A DNA stretch of 64,000 nucleotides, from NCBI RefSeq assembly GCF_004402045.1, contig NZ_SOMG01000012.1, positions 1-64,000 of the forward strand. The letters are read 5' to 3'. This DNA is from Lelliottia nimipressuralis. Lineage in GTDB: Bacteria; Pseudomonadota; Gammaproteobacteria; Enterobacterales; Enterobacteriaceae. The position numbers and the translations under genes are program-made. Under the pieces are notes generated by a model. The model had not been told where the DNA came from. It worked only from the letters and a program-made list of their open reading frames with translations, and ran no database searches. Positions 1 through 13,069 of this stretch are shown here, in pieces; positions within the stretch are counted from its first letter, which is position 1; every line of letters starts with the position of its first letter.

Positions 1-2354
<2,354 letters not shown>

Positions 2355-2438
2355 TTATATCTTTAGGCGTTCAGTTAAGTTACCCAGAGCGGGCGGCTTC
2401 TCTGAAGCGCCCGCCTGGTGACTAATACTCCGAAGGGA

Positions 2439-3483
<1,045 letters not shown>

Positions 3484-3504
3484 GAAATATACAGCGATCT
3501 CAGA

Positions 3505-3792
3505 TCACCAGTTCATTTGACTGGCGTGCGTCACAGTAAGATTGACGAAATCATTATAGCCAACCACGTCAATTTTGGCTGAAATTTGACCAGAAAGACC
3601 CCGCGCATCAAGATCGTCCTTCAGCGCAGAGACTGTTATGGGGGCATTGCAGAGGATTTCAACAAAACGACTGCCTTCAAGTGCGGCAAGCACACCATCC
3701 TGAATCAGCAGGAGGTCATCACCTTCGCGCAGCATACTCAGTAACGCGTCGATATCACATTGCCACGGTGAATGGCTCAGAGTATGGAGCAT
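3505..3792 (-). CDS. tusB: Sulfurtransferase complex subunit TusB
   Basis: Small subunit of the TusBCD sulfur relay that takes sulfur from TusA and passes it to TusE and MnmA for 2-thiouridine synthesis at the tRNA wobble base. It has 95 residues, as in E. coli, with the typical start [10 protein letters not shown] and end SQMNW. It follows tusC by seven bases on the same strand. No DsrH-type catalytic cysteine is expected in TusB. The order tusD-tusC-tusB-rpsL is conserved across enterobacteria. Confidence 0.94.
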   Translation of the reverse strand: MLHTLSHSPWQCDIDALLSMLREGDDLLLIQDGVLAALEGSRFVEILCNAPITVSALKDDLDARGLSGQISAKIDVVGYNDFVNLTVTHASQMNW

Positions 3793-3799
3793 AGCAGCC

Positions 3800-4159
3800 T
3801 CAGAAAGTCAGAACGGTGTCGTAGTGGGAAAGGTGTTCGCGCAGTGCCGCAGAAGACAGCATTGTCACATCCAGCACGAAAGGCGTTGCCTCGTTTAAAC
3901 CGCGCGCGGCCAGGGAGTCGGCACAGACATAGCATGTTTCGATGTCGTAAAGCGGTAACACTTTGAAGGTTGCGATGTAATCCCGCGCCAGGATGGCCTG
4001 AGGCTGTTGCCCCGCCAGAAGCTGAAATACACCGTCCCCCAAAAAGAAGACGCCGATATCTTCGGTCAGCGCTGATGTCGCGAGCAGCGCATCCAGCCCT
4101 TCTCTGCCGGACGCAGTACCGTGCGGCGCTGAGGAAAAAACAAACGCGACACGCTTCAT
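3800..4159 (-). CDS. tusC: Sulfurtransferase complex subunit TusC
   Basis: DsrF-like subunit of the TusBCD heterohexamer for tRNA wobble uridine thiolation; 119 residues, normal length. It begins [20 protein letters not shown], with the glycine-rich loop typical of DsrE/F proteins. Its ATG overlaps the tusD TGA by one base (TGATG), so the two are translationally coupled. TusC is structural; the active cysteine belongs to TusD. Confidence 0.94.
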   Translation of the reverse strand: MKRVAFVFSSAPHGTASGREGLDALLATSALTEDIGVFFLGDGVFQLLAGQQPQAILARDYIATFKVLPLYDIETCYVCADSLAARGLNEATPFVLDVTMLSSAALREHLSHYDTVLTF

Positions 4160-4545
4160 CAGAATTGCACCACTCTGTCGCAGGTTAACGCCGCCTGTGC
4201 CAGTGCCCCCAGGCCACTCAACGAAAAACCAGGCTGCAGGTTAGAACCCGATAAGCCAAGACGAGCGGCTTCGGTTGCATCGGTCACGCCGCGGCGAAGT
4301 GCCGCCGCGACGCAGATATGCAGTTCTACGCCCTGCTTTTCGTTTAATGCCTGCCAGGCGCGCACCAGATCAAACTCATCGCTCGCCGGTGACGTAAACT
4401 GGTTCGCGTTATACACCCCTTCCCGATAGAAGAAGACGCTCACCAGCTCATGTCCGGCCGCCAGTAACGCATATGCAAACTGCAGCGCGCTGCTGGCCTG
4501 CTGAGTACCGTACGCCGGGCCTGTCACCATTAACGCAAAACGCAT
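4159..4545 (-). CDS. tusD: Sulfurtransferase complex subunit TusD
   Basis: DsrE-like catalytic subunit of TusBCD, 128 residues. The family's sulfur-accepting cysteine corresponds to the Cys in [14 protein letters not shown], around residue 78. The N-terminal fold [20 protein letters not shown] is typical. The start codon overlaps the yheO stop by one base (TAATG), so yheO-tusD-tusC-tusB reads as one unit. Confidence 0.94.
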   Translation of the reverse strand: MRFALMVTGPAYGTQQASSALQFAYALLAAGHELVSVFFYREGVYNANQFTSPASDEFDLVRAWQALNEKQGVELHICVAAALRRGVTDATEAARLGLSGSNLQPGFSLSGLGALAQAALTCDRVVQF

Positions 4546-5267
4546 TACTTGTCTTGCCCCAGGAAATCACCGCTTTTGAACTGACGGATGTAGAGGTAGA
4601 CCGTGTGCTTGGAGATGTTCAGACGATCGGCCACCTGGTTGATGGCGTCTTTAATATCAAAAATACCTTTCTCGTAGAGATTAAGCACAATCTGGCGATT
4701 CTTGGCGTTGTTCGAGACGTTGCGATCGGCATTCACCTCTTCAATCGTAAACTCAAGCGTCTGCGTCACCAGATCTTCAACGGAGGAGGCAAAGTTAACA
4801 GAAGAGCCAACATCCGGCGTTTCTGGTGGAATAAAAGTGCTCATGATTTGCGAGAATGGCACATCAAGGTTCATGTTGATGCACAACAGTCCAATCACAC
4901 GATGCTCGCGGTTTCGAATCGCGATGGTTTCTGATTTCATCAGCACGCCGCTTTTGGCGCGGGTGAAATAGCATTTGGAGACGCTGCTGTCCGCGCCGGT
5001 CATGTCATGCAACATACGCAATGCAAGGTCGGTGATTGGCGAACCAATTTTACGGCCAGTATGCTCACCATTAGCAATGCGGATGGCGGAACACTTCAGA
5101 TCTTGCAGGGAGTGCAATACGATTTCGCAGTGGGAGCCAATGAGCATCGCTAACCCGTCCACCACCGCTTCATAGGATTTCAGAATATCGAAGTCGGTCT
5201 GATCAAAAGGACGTTGATCCAGCAAATCAAGTTCACTGGTTTCGTTGGTTAAAAGCGACCTGGACAT
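4545..5267 (-). CDS. yheO: YheO/DauR-like PAS-HTH transcriptional regulator
   Basis: DNA-binding regulator of the YheO family, 240 residues. The N-terminal two thirds is the YheO PAS-like domain (for example [19 protein letters not shown]). The C-terminus (about residues 190-235) has a helix-turn-helix, [20 protein letters not shown]. Family members can sense amino acids or small ligands, but the target in enterobacteria is unsettled. It is first in the yheO-tusDCB unit and overlaps tusD by one base, so a link to tRNA thiolation is possible but unproven. Confidence 0.88.
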   Translation of the reverse strand: MSRSLLTNETSELDLLDQRPFDQTDFDILKSYEAVVDGLAMLIGSHCEIVLHSLQDLKCSAIRIANGEHTGRKIGSPITDLALRMLHDMTGADSSVSKCYFTRAKSGVLMKSETIAIRNREHRVIGLLCINMNLDVPFSQIMSTFIPPETPDVGSSVNFASSVEDLVTQTLEFTIEEVNADRNVSNNAKNRQIVLNLYEKGIFDIKDAINQVADRLNISKHTVYLYIRQFKSGDFLGQDK

Positions 5268-5392
5268 GAAAAAAACACTCCTTTTCAGGAGCCTGTCGTT
5301 AGGTTTTCAGGGCAGGCTCATTATCTACACGGACAACTAAATTAATACAGCGTGTATAGCGCTTTCCAGTGTTAATTATATCTGCCCCATAA

Positions 5393-5427
5393 TAAAAAAA
5401 CCGCCGCCTTAAAGGCGGCGGTTTTTA
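5393..5427 (-). terminator. Intrinsic terminator of fkpA
   Basis: CCGCCGCC (5401-5408) pairs perfectly with GGCGGCGG (5414-5421) over a five-base loop, with A-runs on one side and T-runs on the other. On the minus strand it ends in a U-tract directly after the fkpA stop. The flanking A/T runs would also allow termination in the opposite direction. Confidence 0.92.
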
Positions 5428-5432
5428 TCACA

Positions 5433-6254
5433 TTACTTCTTAGCGTCTGTCGCTGCTTTTTCTTCAGCCGGCGCGTCTGCCTTTGCATCCGCTTTCGGTG
5501 CTGGTTTGATATCCAGCAGCTCTACGTCAAAGACCAGCGTAGAGTTGGCAGGGATACCCGGAACGCCGGTTTTGCCATACGCCAGGTCTGGTGGAATAAC
5601 CAGCTTGATCTTGCCACCTTTCTTGATGTTTTTCAGGCCTTCAGTCCAGCCAGGGATCACACCATCAAGACGGAAAGAGAGCGGCTCACCACGGGTGTAA
5701 GAGTTATCGAACTCTTTACCGTCGATCAGCGTACCTTTGTAGTTCACAACAACGGTATCGCTGTCTTTAGGCGCATCGCCGGTGCCTTCTTTCTCAACTT
5801 TGTACACCAGGCCAGTAGAAGAGGTTTTCACACCCTTCTCTTTAGCAAAGGTATCGCGGTAGGCTTTGCCTTTCGCTTCGTTGTCTTTAGCGTCCGCATC
5901 CATCTTAGTCTGAGCGGCACCCTTCACACGCGCTTCAAACGCCTGCAGAGTCTGTTCGATTTCCTGGTCAGACAGCTTGCTCTTATCTGCAAATGCGTCC
6001 TGAACACCCGCGATCAGCTGAGCTTTGTCCAGTTTGATGCCCAGTTTCTCTTGTTCTTTCAGAGAGTTTTCCATGTAACGACCCAGAGATGCGCCGAGTG
6101 CGTAGGCGGATTTCTGGTCGTCATTTTTGAACGCCGCTTTGCTGTCTGCAGTGGCAGCAGGCTTCGCAGCAGTATCAGCAGCGAATGACAGCGGCGCGTT
6201 CAGCGCAACAGCCATCGTCGTCGCCAGCAGCGTTACTTTAAACAGTGATTTCAT
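5433..6254 (-). CDS. fkpA: FKBP-type peptidyl-prolyl isomerase FkpA (periplasmic)
   Basis: Periplasmic prolyl isomerase and chaperone, 273 residues. A signal peptide (MKSLFKVTLLATTMAVALNA, cleaved near SFAAD) is followed by a helical dimerisation domain. A C-terminal FKBP domain (about residues 145-252) contains VVVNYKGTLIDGKEFDNSY and FDVELLDI. The tail is low-complexity and Ala/Lys/Asp-rich. The gene stands alone, with a terminator immediately after it and a good sigma-E type promoter about 115 bases upstream, as expected for an envelope-stress gene. Confidence 0.96.
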   Translation of the reverse strand: MKSLFKVTLLATTMAVALNAPLSFAADTAAKPAATADSKAAFKNDDQKSAYALGASLGRYMENSLKEQEKLGIKLDKAQLIAGVQDAFADKSKLSDQEIEQTLQAFEARVKGAAQTKMDADAKDNEAKGKAYRDTFAKEKGVKTSSTGLVYKVEKEGTGDAPKDSDTVVVNYKGTLIDGKEFDNSYTRGEPLSFRLDGVIPGWTEGLKNIKKGGKIKLVIPPDLAYGKTGVPGIPANSTLVFDVELLDIKPAPKADAKADAPAEEKAATDAKK

Positions 6255-6368
6255 CCATATCTCCAGGGCCTGGGGACTCTCACCCCAGCATTAAACGTAA
6301 ATGAGTTACGTACTATAAATCGTTGCGGAAGAAATCTACAGACAGACTCCCCCGATTCTCGCCACTTT

Positions 6369-6396
6369 TCAGACTATTTTTGTTTAAATAAGTTTC
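6369..6396 (-). promoter_or_regulatory. Sigma-E promoter for fkpA
   Basis: On the minus strand GAAACTT (6396-6390) is followed after 16 bases by TCTGA (6373-6369). This is a close match to the sigma-E consensus GGAACTT-N16-TCTRA. Known: E. coli fkpA is sigma-E dependent. The predicted transcript would have a leader of about 105 bases. Confidence 0.75.
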
Positions 6397-6492
6397 TTGC
6401 TTCAGGGATGAATACTGTACTTAGGGATAAACTCGGTTAAACTTCGCCGCCGCTGACCCATTATGGCGAATCAGAAACAGACGAGGTGAATC

Positions 6493-6711
6493 ATGAAGGA
6501 CACGATGATAGAAGAGAGACTGGCCGAGCTTGAAAGCCGCCTGGCTTTTCAGGACATCACCATCGAAGAGCTTAACCAAACGGTGACCGCCCACGAGCTA
6601 GAAATGGCAAAACTGCGGGATCTGCTGCGTCTGCTCACTGAAAAAGTGAAGGCCACACAGGCATCGCATATCGCCTCTCAATCTGAAGAGACACCCCCAC
6701 CTCATTATTGA
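6493..6711 (+). CDS. slyX: SlyX family protein
   Basis: Small protein of unknown function, 72 residues, almost entirely predicted coiled coil ([20 protein letters not shown]). The SlyX family is found next to slyD in enterobacteria. The start ATG at 6493 has AGACGAGGTG a few bases upstream. It is transcribed away from fkpA and converges on slyD, with a shared terminator between. The last residues (PPPHY) are the usual SlyX ending. Confidence 0.93.
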   Translation: MKDTMIEERLAELESRLAFQDITIEELNQTVTAHELEMAKLRDLLRLLTEKVKATQASHIASQSEETPPPHY

Positions 6712-6716
6712 GGCGT

Positions 6717-6744
6717 AAAAAAAGCGGGATCATCCCGCTTTTTT
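6717..6744. terminator. Bidirectional terminator between slyX and slyD
   Basis: GCGGG (6724-6728) and CCCGC (6734-6738) form a stem flanked by a run of seven A on the left and six T on the right. Convergent genes slyX and slyD end on either side, so the hairpin can serve both strands. Confidence 0.9.
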
Positions 6745-6762
6745 ATTTTCCGCATGACGGAA

Positions 6763-7353
6763 TTAGTGGCAACCGCAGCCGCCGTTACCGCAACCACCTT
6801 TACCGTGGTCGTGACCATGGTCGTGATCGTGGCCGTGACCACCGCAGCAGCCGTCATGGCCGTGATCGTGGTCATGGTCGTGGCCGTTTGCACCGTGAAC
6901 GTGGCCATGAGCCAGCTCTTCTTCGGTTGCTTCACGAATCGCAACAACTTCTACGTTGAACTTCAGGTTCTGGCCAGCCAGCATGTGGTTGCCGTCAACC
7001 ACGACGTGGTCATCTTCCACTTCGGTGATTTCCACAGGAACCGGACCCTGGTCAGTTTCAGCCAGGAAGCGCATGCCAACCTGCAGTTCGTCAACGCCCA
7101 TGAACACGTCTTTAGGAACGCGCTGAACCAGGTTGTCGTCATACTGACCGTAAGCGTCGTTCGCGCCTACAGCAACGTCAAATTTGTCGCCAACTTCATG
7201 ACCTTCCAGCGCGTTTTCCAGGCCAGAAATCAGGGAACCGTGACCATGCAGGTAGTCAAGCGGCGCACTCACCGGAGACTCATCAACCAACACACCGTCT
7301 TCTGTACGTACCTGATAGGCCAGGCTGACCACCAGGTCTTTTGCTACTTTCAT
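6763..7353 (-). CDS. slyD: FKBP-type peptidyl-prolyl isomerase and metallochaperone SlyD
   Basis: Cytoplasmic prolyl isomerase with an insert-in-flap chaperone domain, 196 residues. The FKBP part (residues 1-70 and 130-145) flanks the IF domain. The C-terminal tail, from about residue 150, is packed with His, Asp, Gly and Cys (repeats of HDHDHGHD, plus GCCGGHGH and GCGNGGCGCH). This is the nickel/zinc-binding tail known to supply metal for hydrogenase maturation. Start ATG at 7353, with AGGAG just upstream. Confidence 0.97.
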   Translation of the reverse strand: MKVAKDLVVSLAYQVRTEDGVLVDESPVSAPLDYLHGHGSLISGLENALEGHEVGDKFDVAVGANDAYGQYDDNLVQRVPKDVFMGVDELQVGMRFLAETDQGPVPVEITEVEDDHVVVDGNHMLAGQNLKFNVEVVAIREATEEELAHGHVHGANGHDHDHDHGHDGCCGGHGHDHDHGHDHGKGGCGNGGCGCH

Positions 7354-7447
7354 GATATCTCCTGAGCGTGGGAAAATTGCTGGCGCAGATTGTAGCGGAA
7401 ATCTGCACCCGTGTACCCTTTAGCTTAAAAAAACTCAGGGCATATCG

Positions 7448-7648
7448 CTAGTCCGGATGAAAAATCCCGATAACTTGCTCTTCTTTGCGTACATGATCGC
7501 GGGCCTCTTTATCGGCTTCGCGCATCTGGTGACCGCACTTAACACACTCAACAACATCAATATTATTTTCCCGCCACATCGCCAGGGTATCTTGCGCCTG
7601 GCAGGTCGGGCATTTTGCACCCGCAATAAAGCGTTTACGTACAGCCAT
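7448..7648 (-). CDS. yheV: YheV family zinc-ribbon protein
   Basis: Small conserved protein of unknown role, 66 residues. Two CxxC pairs (CPTCQ near residue 14 and CVKCG near residue 37) form a probable zinc ribbon. The end, IGIFHPD, is typical of the family. It lies 13 bases downstream of kefB and is probably co-transcribed with kefGB. An overlapping frame of similar size (7435-7626) is not conserved in appearance and was rejected. Confidence 0.88.
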   Translation of the reverse strand: MAVRKRFIAGAKCPTCQAQDTLAMWRENNIDVVECVKCGHQMREADKEARDHVRKEEQVIGIFHPD

Positions 7649-7661
7649 CTTTCGTTACCCT

Positions 7662-9467
7662 TTATTCAAATTCATCCCAGCCATCAAGCTGGCGTCGTTC
7701 CTGTTGCATCTCTCGCTGGAAGATTTCCTCCAGTTCGCGACGCGCTTCCCGCACGCGGGAGATCTGCTCAGTATCAGTATGTACCGGCATCAGCTCGCGC
7801 AACATTTGCATATCCAGCCGGCGGAAATGCATCTGGGCGCGCTGCGCCTGATGAGGATGCATCCCCAACGAGATCAAAGCCTTGCGGCCCAGCTCCAGCG
7901 CACTGGAAAATGTCTCACGGGAGAAGTGTTTCACACCCGCCTGTAACAGTTCGTGAGCTTCAACACGTCCACGCGCACGCGCCAGAATATGCAGATGCGG
8001 AAAATGCTGCTGACACAGCTCCACCAGCTTCATCGTGTCTTCCGGATCGTTGCAGGTAATCACGATGGACTCTGCTGCCTCTGCACCCGCCGAGCGCAAT
8101 AGCTCGAGCTGGGTCGCGTCGCCGTAATAAACCTTATAGCCATATTTACGCATCAGATTGACCGCGCTGATATCGCGTTCCAGCACCGTGATGCGCATTT
8201 TGTTCGCCATCAGCAAACGCCCGATAACCTGCCCGAAGCGGCCAAAGCCCACCACAATCACCTGCGGCTTATCGTCTTCCACCCACGGCGCTTCATCTTC
8301 ATCGTCAGTCGGGTTTAAGCGGCGCGACAGAAGTTTATCCACCAGCCTCATCAGAAGTGGTGTGGTCATCATCGACAGCGTAACTGTCACCAGCAGAAGC
8401 GCCATCTGATCGTCTTTAAACAGCTTCTGGGAGGAGGCGGTGGAGAACAGCACAAACGCGAACTCGCCACCCTGGCTTAGCACGCTGGCAAACTGCATAC
8501 GTTCTGAACTGCGCAAGCCGTAAATACGCGCCATGACGTACAGCACCAGCGTTTTCACCGCCACGAGGATGGCAACGCTCATCACAACCCACAGCAGATG
8601 GGTATAGAGCACGCCGAGATTGAGCGCCATCCCCACCGAAATAAAGAACAGACCTAACAGCAGCCCTTTGAAGGGATCGATGGCAATTTCCAGCTCGTGC
8701 CGATATTCGCTCTCCGCCAGCAACACCCCGGCGATAAAGGTCCCGAGCGCCATCGACAGCCCCAGCGCGTCCATAAACAACGCCGATCCCAGCACCAGCA
8801 GCAGCGTCGCGGCGGTAAAGACCTCGCGCACGCCCGAGGCGGCAATAAAACGGAACACGGGGCGTAACAGGAAACGTCCGCCAATCAGCATGCCCGCGAA
8901 GGCCAGCACCTTCATGGCAATTTTCGCCCAGTCGAAATGATCGTCGCCAGAGCCCGCCAGTAGCGGCACCAGCGCCAGAGCCGGGATCACCGCTAAATCC
9001 TGGAACAACAGCACCGAGAAGCCCAGTTGACCGGCTTCATTGCGATTCATCCCTTTGTCGCGCATCAGCTGCAGGGCCATCGCCGTCGACGACATCGCAA
9101 GGCCTATTCCGCCTATCACCGCCGCCTGCCAGGAGAAACTCGTCAGCATTAACAGGCCGCCCAGGATAGCGGCGCTGAACAACACCTGTGCAGCACCCAC
9201 ACCAAAGATAGAGCGTCGTAGCTGCCACAGCTTAGAAGGATTCAGCTCCAGGCCGATGATGAACATCAGGAACACCACGCCCAGCTCGGAGAAATGGAGA
9301 ATTTCATCCACATCGCTGATGAATCCCAGCCCCCAGGGGCCAATCGCGATCCCCGCCAGCAGATAACCCAGCACTGCACCTATTCCAATACGTGCAGCAA
9401 GCGGCACCGCGACGACGGCTGCAAATAAAAACAGCACCCCGGCGAGGAGTAAATTCGATCCTTCCAT
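7662..9467 (-). CDS. kefB: Glutathione-regulated potassium-efflux protein KefB
   Basis: Inner-membrane K+/H+ antiporter gated by glutathione adducts, protecting against electrophiles. It has 601 residues from ATG 9467 ([13 protein letters not shown]); an upstream in-frame start would add 12 residues inside kefG. The N-terminal ~380 residues are monovalent cation:proton antiporter-2 membrane helices. The C-terminal RCK/TrkA-N domain has the nucleotide-binding [10 protein letters not shown] near residue 407. The start overlaps the kefG stop by one base (TAATG), so the channel and its ancillary subunit are coupled. Confidence 0.96.
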   Translation of the reverse strand: MEGSNLLLAGVLFLFAAVVAVPLAARIGIGAVLGYLLAGIAIGPWGLGFISDVDEILHFSELGVVFLMFIIGLELNPSKLWQLRRSIFGVGAAQVLFSAAILGGLLMLTSFSWQAAVIGGIGLAMSSTAMALQLMRDKGMNRNEAGQLGFSVLLFQDLAVIPALALVPLLAGSGDDHFDWAKIAMKVLAFAGMLIGGRFLLRPVFRFIAASGVREVFTAATLLLVLGSALFMDALGLSMALGTFIAGVLLAESEYRHELEIAIDPFKGLLLGLFFISVGMALNLGVLYTHLLWVVMSVAILVAVKTLVLYVMARIYGLRSSERMQFASVLSQGGEFAFVLFSTASSQKLFKDDQMALLLVTVTLSMMTTPLLMRLVDKLLSRRLNPTDDEDEAPWVEDDKPQVIVVGFGRFGQVIGRLLMANKMRITVLERDISAVNLMRKYGYKVYYGDATQLELLRSAGAEAAESIVITCNDPEDTMKLVELCQQHFPHLHILARARGRVEAHELLQAGVKHFSRETFSSALELGRKALISLGMHPHQAQRAQMHFRRLDMQMLRELMPVHTDTEQISRVREARRELEEIFQREMQQERRQLDGWDEFE

Positions 9468-10021
9468 TAACGACCTCCTGCCGGAATCGGTGACGCCAGC
9501 CATTCACCGTAGGCTCTGGCGTGGCTTGCCAGCTCTTTCGGATCCTGACGCCGGGCCCAGTAGACAATAATCGGGCTCATCCAGTGCATACGACACATTG
9601 CCGCCGTCAGCTCGAAAGGCCGCAGAATGTCGCTCATCGGATAACGATTCAGCCCGTCGTGGCGGTAAGCGCTTTCTGGCTCACCGGTTGTGATCACGCT
9701 GCGCCAGTACTTTCCCGCCAGCTGGTTGCCCCCCACTCCGCTGGAAAAGCCCCGGCTCAGCACACGGTCCAGCCACTCTTTGAGCAGCGCCGGACAGCTG
9801 TAGGTATAAAGCGGATGCTGGAACACAATCACGTCATGCTGACGCAGCAGTTCCTGCTCGTAAGGGATATCGATAAAGAAATCAGGGTAGTGCGCGTAAA
9901 GATCGTGCACCGTCACGTTGCTGAGCTGTGTAGCCGGCTTAAGCAGAACCCGGTTCGCCACCGAGTCCTGAGATTCCGGATGGGCATACAGCAGCAGCAC
10001 TTTTGCTGTCTGAGACATCAT
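9467..10021 (-). CDS. kefG: KefB ancillary flavoprotein KefG
   Basis: Quinone-reductase-like flavodoxin fold protein required for full KefB activity, 184 residues. It begins [20 protein letters not shown] and contains the family segment [20 protein letters not shown]. The initiating ATG is directly followed by a second ATG; the first is chosen because the E. coli protein also begins MMSQ. It is upstream of and overlapping kefB, in an arrangement conserved in enterobacteria. Confidence 0.95.
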   Translation of the reverse strand: MMSQTAKVLLLYAHPESQDSVANRVLLKPATQLSNVTVHDLYAHYPDFFIDIPYEQELLRQHDVIVFQHPLYTYSCPALLKEWLDRVLSRGFSSGVGGNQLAGKYWRSVITTGEPESAYRHDGLNRYPMSDILRPFELTAAMCRMHWMSPIIVYWARRQDPKELASHARAYGEWLASPIPAGGR

Positions 10022-10156
10022 TCCCCTCCCGGTCTTGTTTCTGTTTTTGTGTATCGTCGTTGTTTTGGGCTACCATGGCGGCCCGGTGCGGAAAATGGCG
10101 CACACCTTACATTATCATAATGACAAATTAACATAGTCGGAACATACGGCGCTTCT

Positions 10157-12061
10157 ATGATTGTTTTCTCCTCGTTACAAATTCGTCGCGGCGTGCGCGT
10201 CCTGCTGGATAACGCCACTGCTACCATCAATCCAGGCCAAAAAGTGGGGCTGGTCGGCAAAAACGGCTGCGGTAAATCCACGCTGCTGGCGCTGCTGAAA
10301 AACGAGATTAGCGCGGATGGCGGTAACTTTACCTTTCCGGGGAACTGGCAGCTCGCATGGGTGAACCAGGAGACGCCGGCCCTGAGCGAACCGGCTCTCG
10401 ACTATGTTATCGACGGCGATCGTGAATACCGTAAGCTCGAGGCGGAACTCAACGCCGCTAACGAGCGCAACGACGGTCACGCCATCGCCACCGTTCACGG
10501 CAAGCTGGACGCCATCGACGCGTGGACCATTCGCTCTCGCGCCTCCAGCCTGCTGCACGGCCTGGGCTTCAGCAATGAACAGCTGGAACGCCCGGTCAGC
10601 GACTTCTCCGGCGGCTGGCGTATGCGCCTCAACCTGGCGCAGGCGCTGATCTGCCGCTCTGACCTGCTGCTGCTCGATGAACCGACCAACCACCTCGATC
10701 TCGATGCGGTTATTTGGCTGGAGAAGTGGCTTAAGAGCTATCAGGGCACTCTGATTCTGATCTCCCACGACCGTGACTTCCTCGACCCGGTGGTAGATAA
10801 AATCATTCATATCGAACAGCAAACAATGTTCGAGTACACCGGCAACTACAGCTCCTTCGAGCGCCAGCGCGCGACGCGCCTTGCCCAGCAGCAGTCCATG
10901 TACGAAAGCCAGCAGCAGCGCGTGGCGCACCTGCAAAGCTTTGTGGATCGCTTCAAGGCCAAAGCGTCAAAAGCGAAGCAGGCCCAGAGCCGCATCAAGA
11001 TGCTCGAACGCATGGAGATGATTGCCCCGGCGCACGTGGATAACCCGTTCCATTTCAGCTTCCGCGCGCCGGAAAGCCTGCCGAACCCGCTGCTGAAGAT
11101 GGAGAAAGTGAGCGCGGGCTATGCCGATCGCATCATTCTCGACTCCATCAAGCTCAACCTGGTACCGGGTTCACGTATTGGTTTGCTGGGGCGCAACGGT
11201 GCCGGTAAATCCACGCTGATCAAACTGCTGGCGGGCGAGCTTAACCCGGTCAGCGGCGAAATCGGGCTGGCGAAGGGCATCAAGCTAGGCTACTTCGCCC
11301 AGCATCAGCTGGAATTTTTACGCGCGGATGAATCCCCGATTCAGCACCTTGCACGTCTTGCACCGCAGGAGATGGAGCAGAAGCTGCGCGACTACCTCGG
11401 CGGCTTCGGCTTCCAGGGCGATAAGGTGACGGAAAATACCGAGCGTTTCTCCGGCGGCGAAAAAGCCCGCCTGGTGCTGGCGTTAATCGTCTGGCAGCGC
11501 CCGAACCTGCTGCTGCTCGATGAACCGACTAACCACCTCGATCTCGATATGCGTCAGGCACTGACTGAAGCGCTGATCGAGTTCGAAGGAGCGCTGGTTG
11601 TGGTTTCGCACGATCGTCACCTGATCCGCTCCACCACGGACGATCTCTACTTAGTTCACGATGGCAAAGTCGAACCGTTCGACGGCGATCTGGAAGACTA
11701 CCAGCAGTGGCTGACGGACGTGCAGAAGCAGGAAAACCAGCCGGAAGAGTCCGCGAAAGATAACGCCAACAGCGCGCAGGCGCGTAAAGACCAGAAGCGC
11801 CGCGAAGCCGAACTGCGCACCCAGACGCAGCCGCTGCGTAAAGAGATTGCCCGTCTCGAAAAAGAGATGGAAAAACTGAACGCCACGCTTGCCGCGGTTG
11901 AGGAGAAGCTCGGCGATAGCGGTCTGTATGACCAGAGCCGTAAAGCGGAACTGACGGACTGCCTGCAAACGCAGGCAAAGACCAAATCGAGCCTTGAAGA
12001 GTGTGAGATGTCATGGCTCGACGCGCAGGAACAGCTGGAAGCGATGCTGCAGGCTGAATAA
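10157..12061 (+). CDS. yheS: ABC-F ATPase YheS
   Basis: Soluble ABC-F family ATPase, 634 residues, likely acting on the ribosome rather than in transport because there are no membrane helices. There are two ATPase domains. Walker A GKNGCGKST is near residue 35 and GRNGAGKST near 348. The signature motifs are SGGWRM and SGGEKAR, with DEPTNHLDL in both halves. The C-terminus (about 530-634) is a charged coiled coil. In E. coli yheT follows directly; here mdcR starts 15 bases downstream instead. Confidence 0.95.
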   Translation: MIVFSSLQIRRGVRVLLDNATATINPGQKVGLVGKNGCGKSTLLALLKNEISADGGNFTFPGNWQLAWVNQETPALSEPALDYVIDGDREYRKLEAELNAANERNDGHAIATVHGKLDAIDAWTIRSRASSLLHGLGFSNEQLERPVSDFSGGWRMRLNLAQALICRSDLLLLDEPTNHLDLDAVIWLEKWLKSYQGTLILISHDRDFLDPVVDKIIHIEQQTMFEYTGNYSSFERQRATRLAQQQSMYESQQQRVAHLQSFVDRFKAKASKAKQAQSRIKMLERMEMIAPAHVDNPFHFSFRAPESLPNPLLKMEKVSAGYADRIILDSIKLNLVPGSRIGLLGRNGAGKSTLIKLLAGELNPVSGEIGLAKGIKLGYFAQHQLEFLRADESPIQHLARLAPQEMEQKLRDYLGGFGFQGDKVTENTERFSGGEKARLVLALIVWQRPNLLLLDEPTNHLDLDMRQALTEALIEFEGALVVVSHDRHLIRSTTDDLYLVHDGKVEPFDGDLEDYQQWLTDVQKQENQPEESAKDNANSAQARKDQKRREAELRTQTQPLRKEIARLEKEMEKLNATLAAVEEKLGDSGLYDQSRKAELTDCLQTQAKTKSSLEECEMSWLDAQEQLEAMLQAE

Positions 12062-12076
12062 CACTCCGGGAGGGCT

Positions 12077-13009
12077 ATGAGTTTCGATATCACGAGCGAG
12101 ATTACGTTCCGCAAGCTCAGCATCTTCATGACGTTTATGGAGAAGGGGAATATCGCGCGTACCGCCGAAACTCTGGGCCTGAGCGGCGTCAGCGTGCACC
12201 GTGCGCTGCACACCCTGGAAGAGAACGTGCGCTGCCCGCTCTTTACCCACAAGGGGCGCAACCTGATTGCGCTGCCTTCCGCATGGACATTGCTGGAGTA
12301 TTGCCAGGAGGTGATGCAGGTGATGGAGCGCGGGTTGGATGAGGCGCGTAAAATTGCCGGCATTGGCCAGGGTCGGCTGCGCGTCGGTACGCTCTACTCG
12401 CTCACCCTGGAAACCGTACCGCGTCTGATTATGGGCATGAAGCTGCGTCGCCCGGATCTGGAAATGGACCTGACGATGGGCTCTAACGACACCTTGCTCC
12501 ACATGCTGGACGACGGGTCGCTGGACGCCATCCTGATCTCCATCTCCGAAAGCGATATTGACCGCAACAGCCTTGAGGTTCTGCCGCTGTTCCATGACGA
12601 CATATTCCTTGCCGCACCGGCTTCCGCCACGCTGAATACCCGGGGGCCAGCGGATCTTCGTGATTATAAAGATCAGAAATTTGTCGCGCTTGCTGAAGGG
12701 TTTGCAACCTACGCCGGGTTCCAGGAAGCGTTCCATATTGCCGGATTCGAACCAGAGATTGTTACGCGGGTGAACGACATTTTCTCAATGCTCAGCCTGG
12801 TTCAGGCGGGCGTCGGCTTTACGCTGATGCCGGGCAGGATGAAGAAGGTGTACGAGAATTCGGTGCAGCTACTGAAGCTGGCAGAACCGTACCAGATGCA
12901 GCAGCTTATCGCGATCGTCTTTGCCCGCAACCGCGAGCAGGACCCGAGCCTGCGCGCGCTGGCGGCCGAAGGGCGGATGTATGCGCGCAGCCTGCAGGAA
13001 AGTGCGTGA
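12077..13009 (+). CDS. mdcR: LysR-type regulator of malonate decarboxylation, MdcR
   Basis: LysR-family activator, 310 residues. The N-terminal winged HTH (about residues 10-70) contains GNIARTAETLGLSGVSVHRA, followed by a periplasmic-binding-protein-like ligand domain. Assignment to MdcR rests on linkage to mdcA-H and overall similarity to the Klebsiella regulator; the ligand would be malonate. It is transcribed toward mdcH, tail to tail, with a REP-like repeat between. GGGAGGG precedes the ATG. The gap from yheS is only 15 bases, so part of its transcription may come from yheS. Confidence 0.88.
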   Translation: MSFDITSEITFRKLSIFMTFMEKGNIARTAETLGLSGVSVHRALHTLEENVRCPLFTHKGRNLIALPSAWTLLEYCQEVMQVMERGLDEARKIAGIGQGRLRVGTLYSLTLETVPRLIMGMKLRRPDLEMDLTMGSNDTLLHMLDDGSLDAILISISESDIDRNSLEVLPLFHDDIFLAAPASATLNTRGPADLRDYKDQKFVALAEGFATYAGFQEAFHIAGFEPEIVTRVNDIFSMLSLVQAGVGFTLMPGRMKKVYENSVQLLKLAEPYQMQQLIAIVFARNREQDPSLRALAAEGRMYARSLQESA

Positions 13010-13033
13010 TACAAAACGAGACAACCGAACCCG

Positions 13034-13062
13034 TAGGCCCGGTAAGCGCAGCGCCACCGGGC
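13034..13062. repeat. REP-like palindrome between mdcR and mdcH
   Basis: GCCCGGT (13037-13043) and ACCGGGC (13056-13062) flank the REP core AAGCGCAGCGCC. It is a single copy between two convergent genes and could act as an mRNA 3' end stabiliser for both. It resembles the units at 22494, 36996, 49766 and 62152. Confidence 0.75.
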
Positions 13063-13069
13063 TAGAAAC

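Noticed and set aside
6763..6960. Repeat-rich DNA in the slyD 3' end as a possible tandem repeat or CRISPR-like array
   Set aside because: The repeats encode the His/Asp/Gly metal-binding tail of SlyD; there are no spacers and no cas genes.
7435..7626. Second frame overlapping yheV
   Set aside because: The YheV frame has two CxxC zinc pairs and a conserved ending; this one is an out-of-phase shadow.
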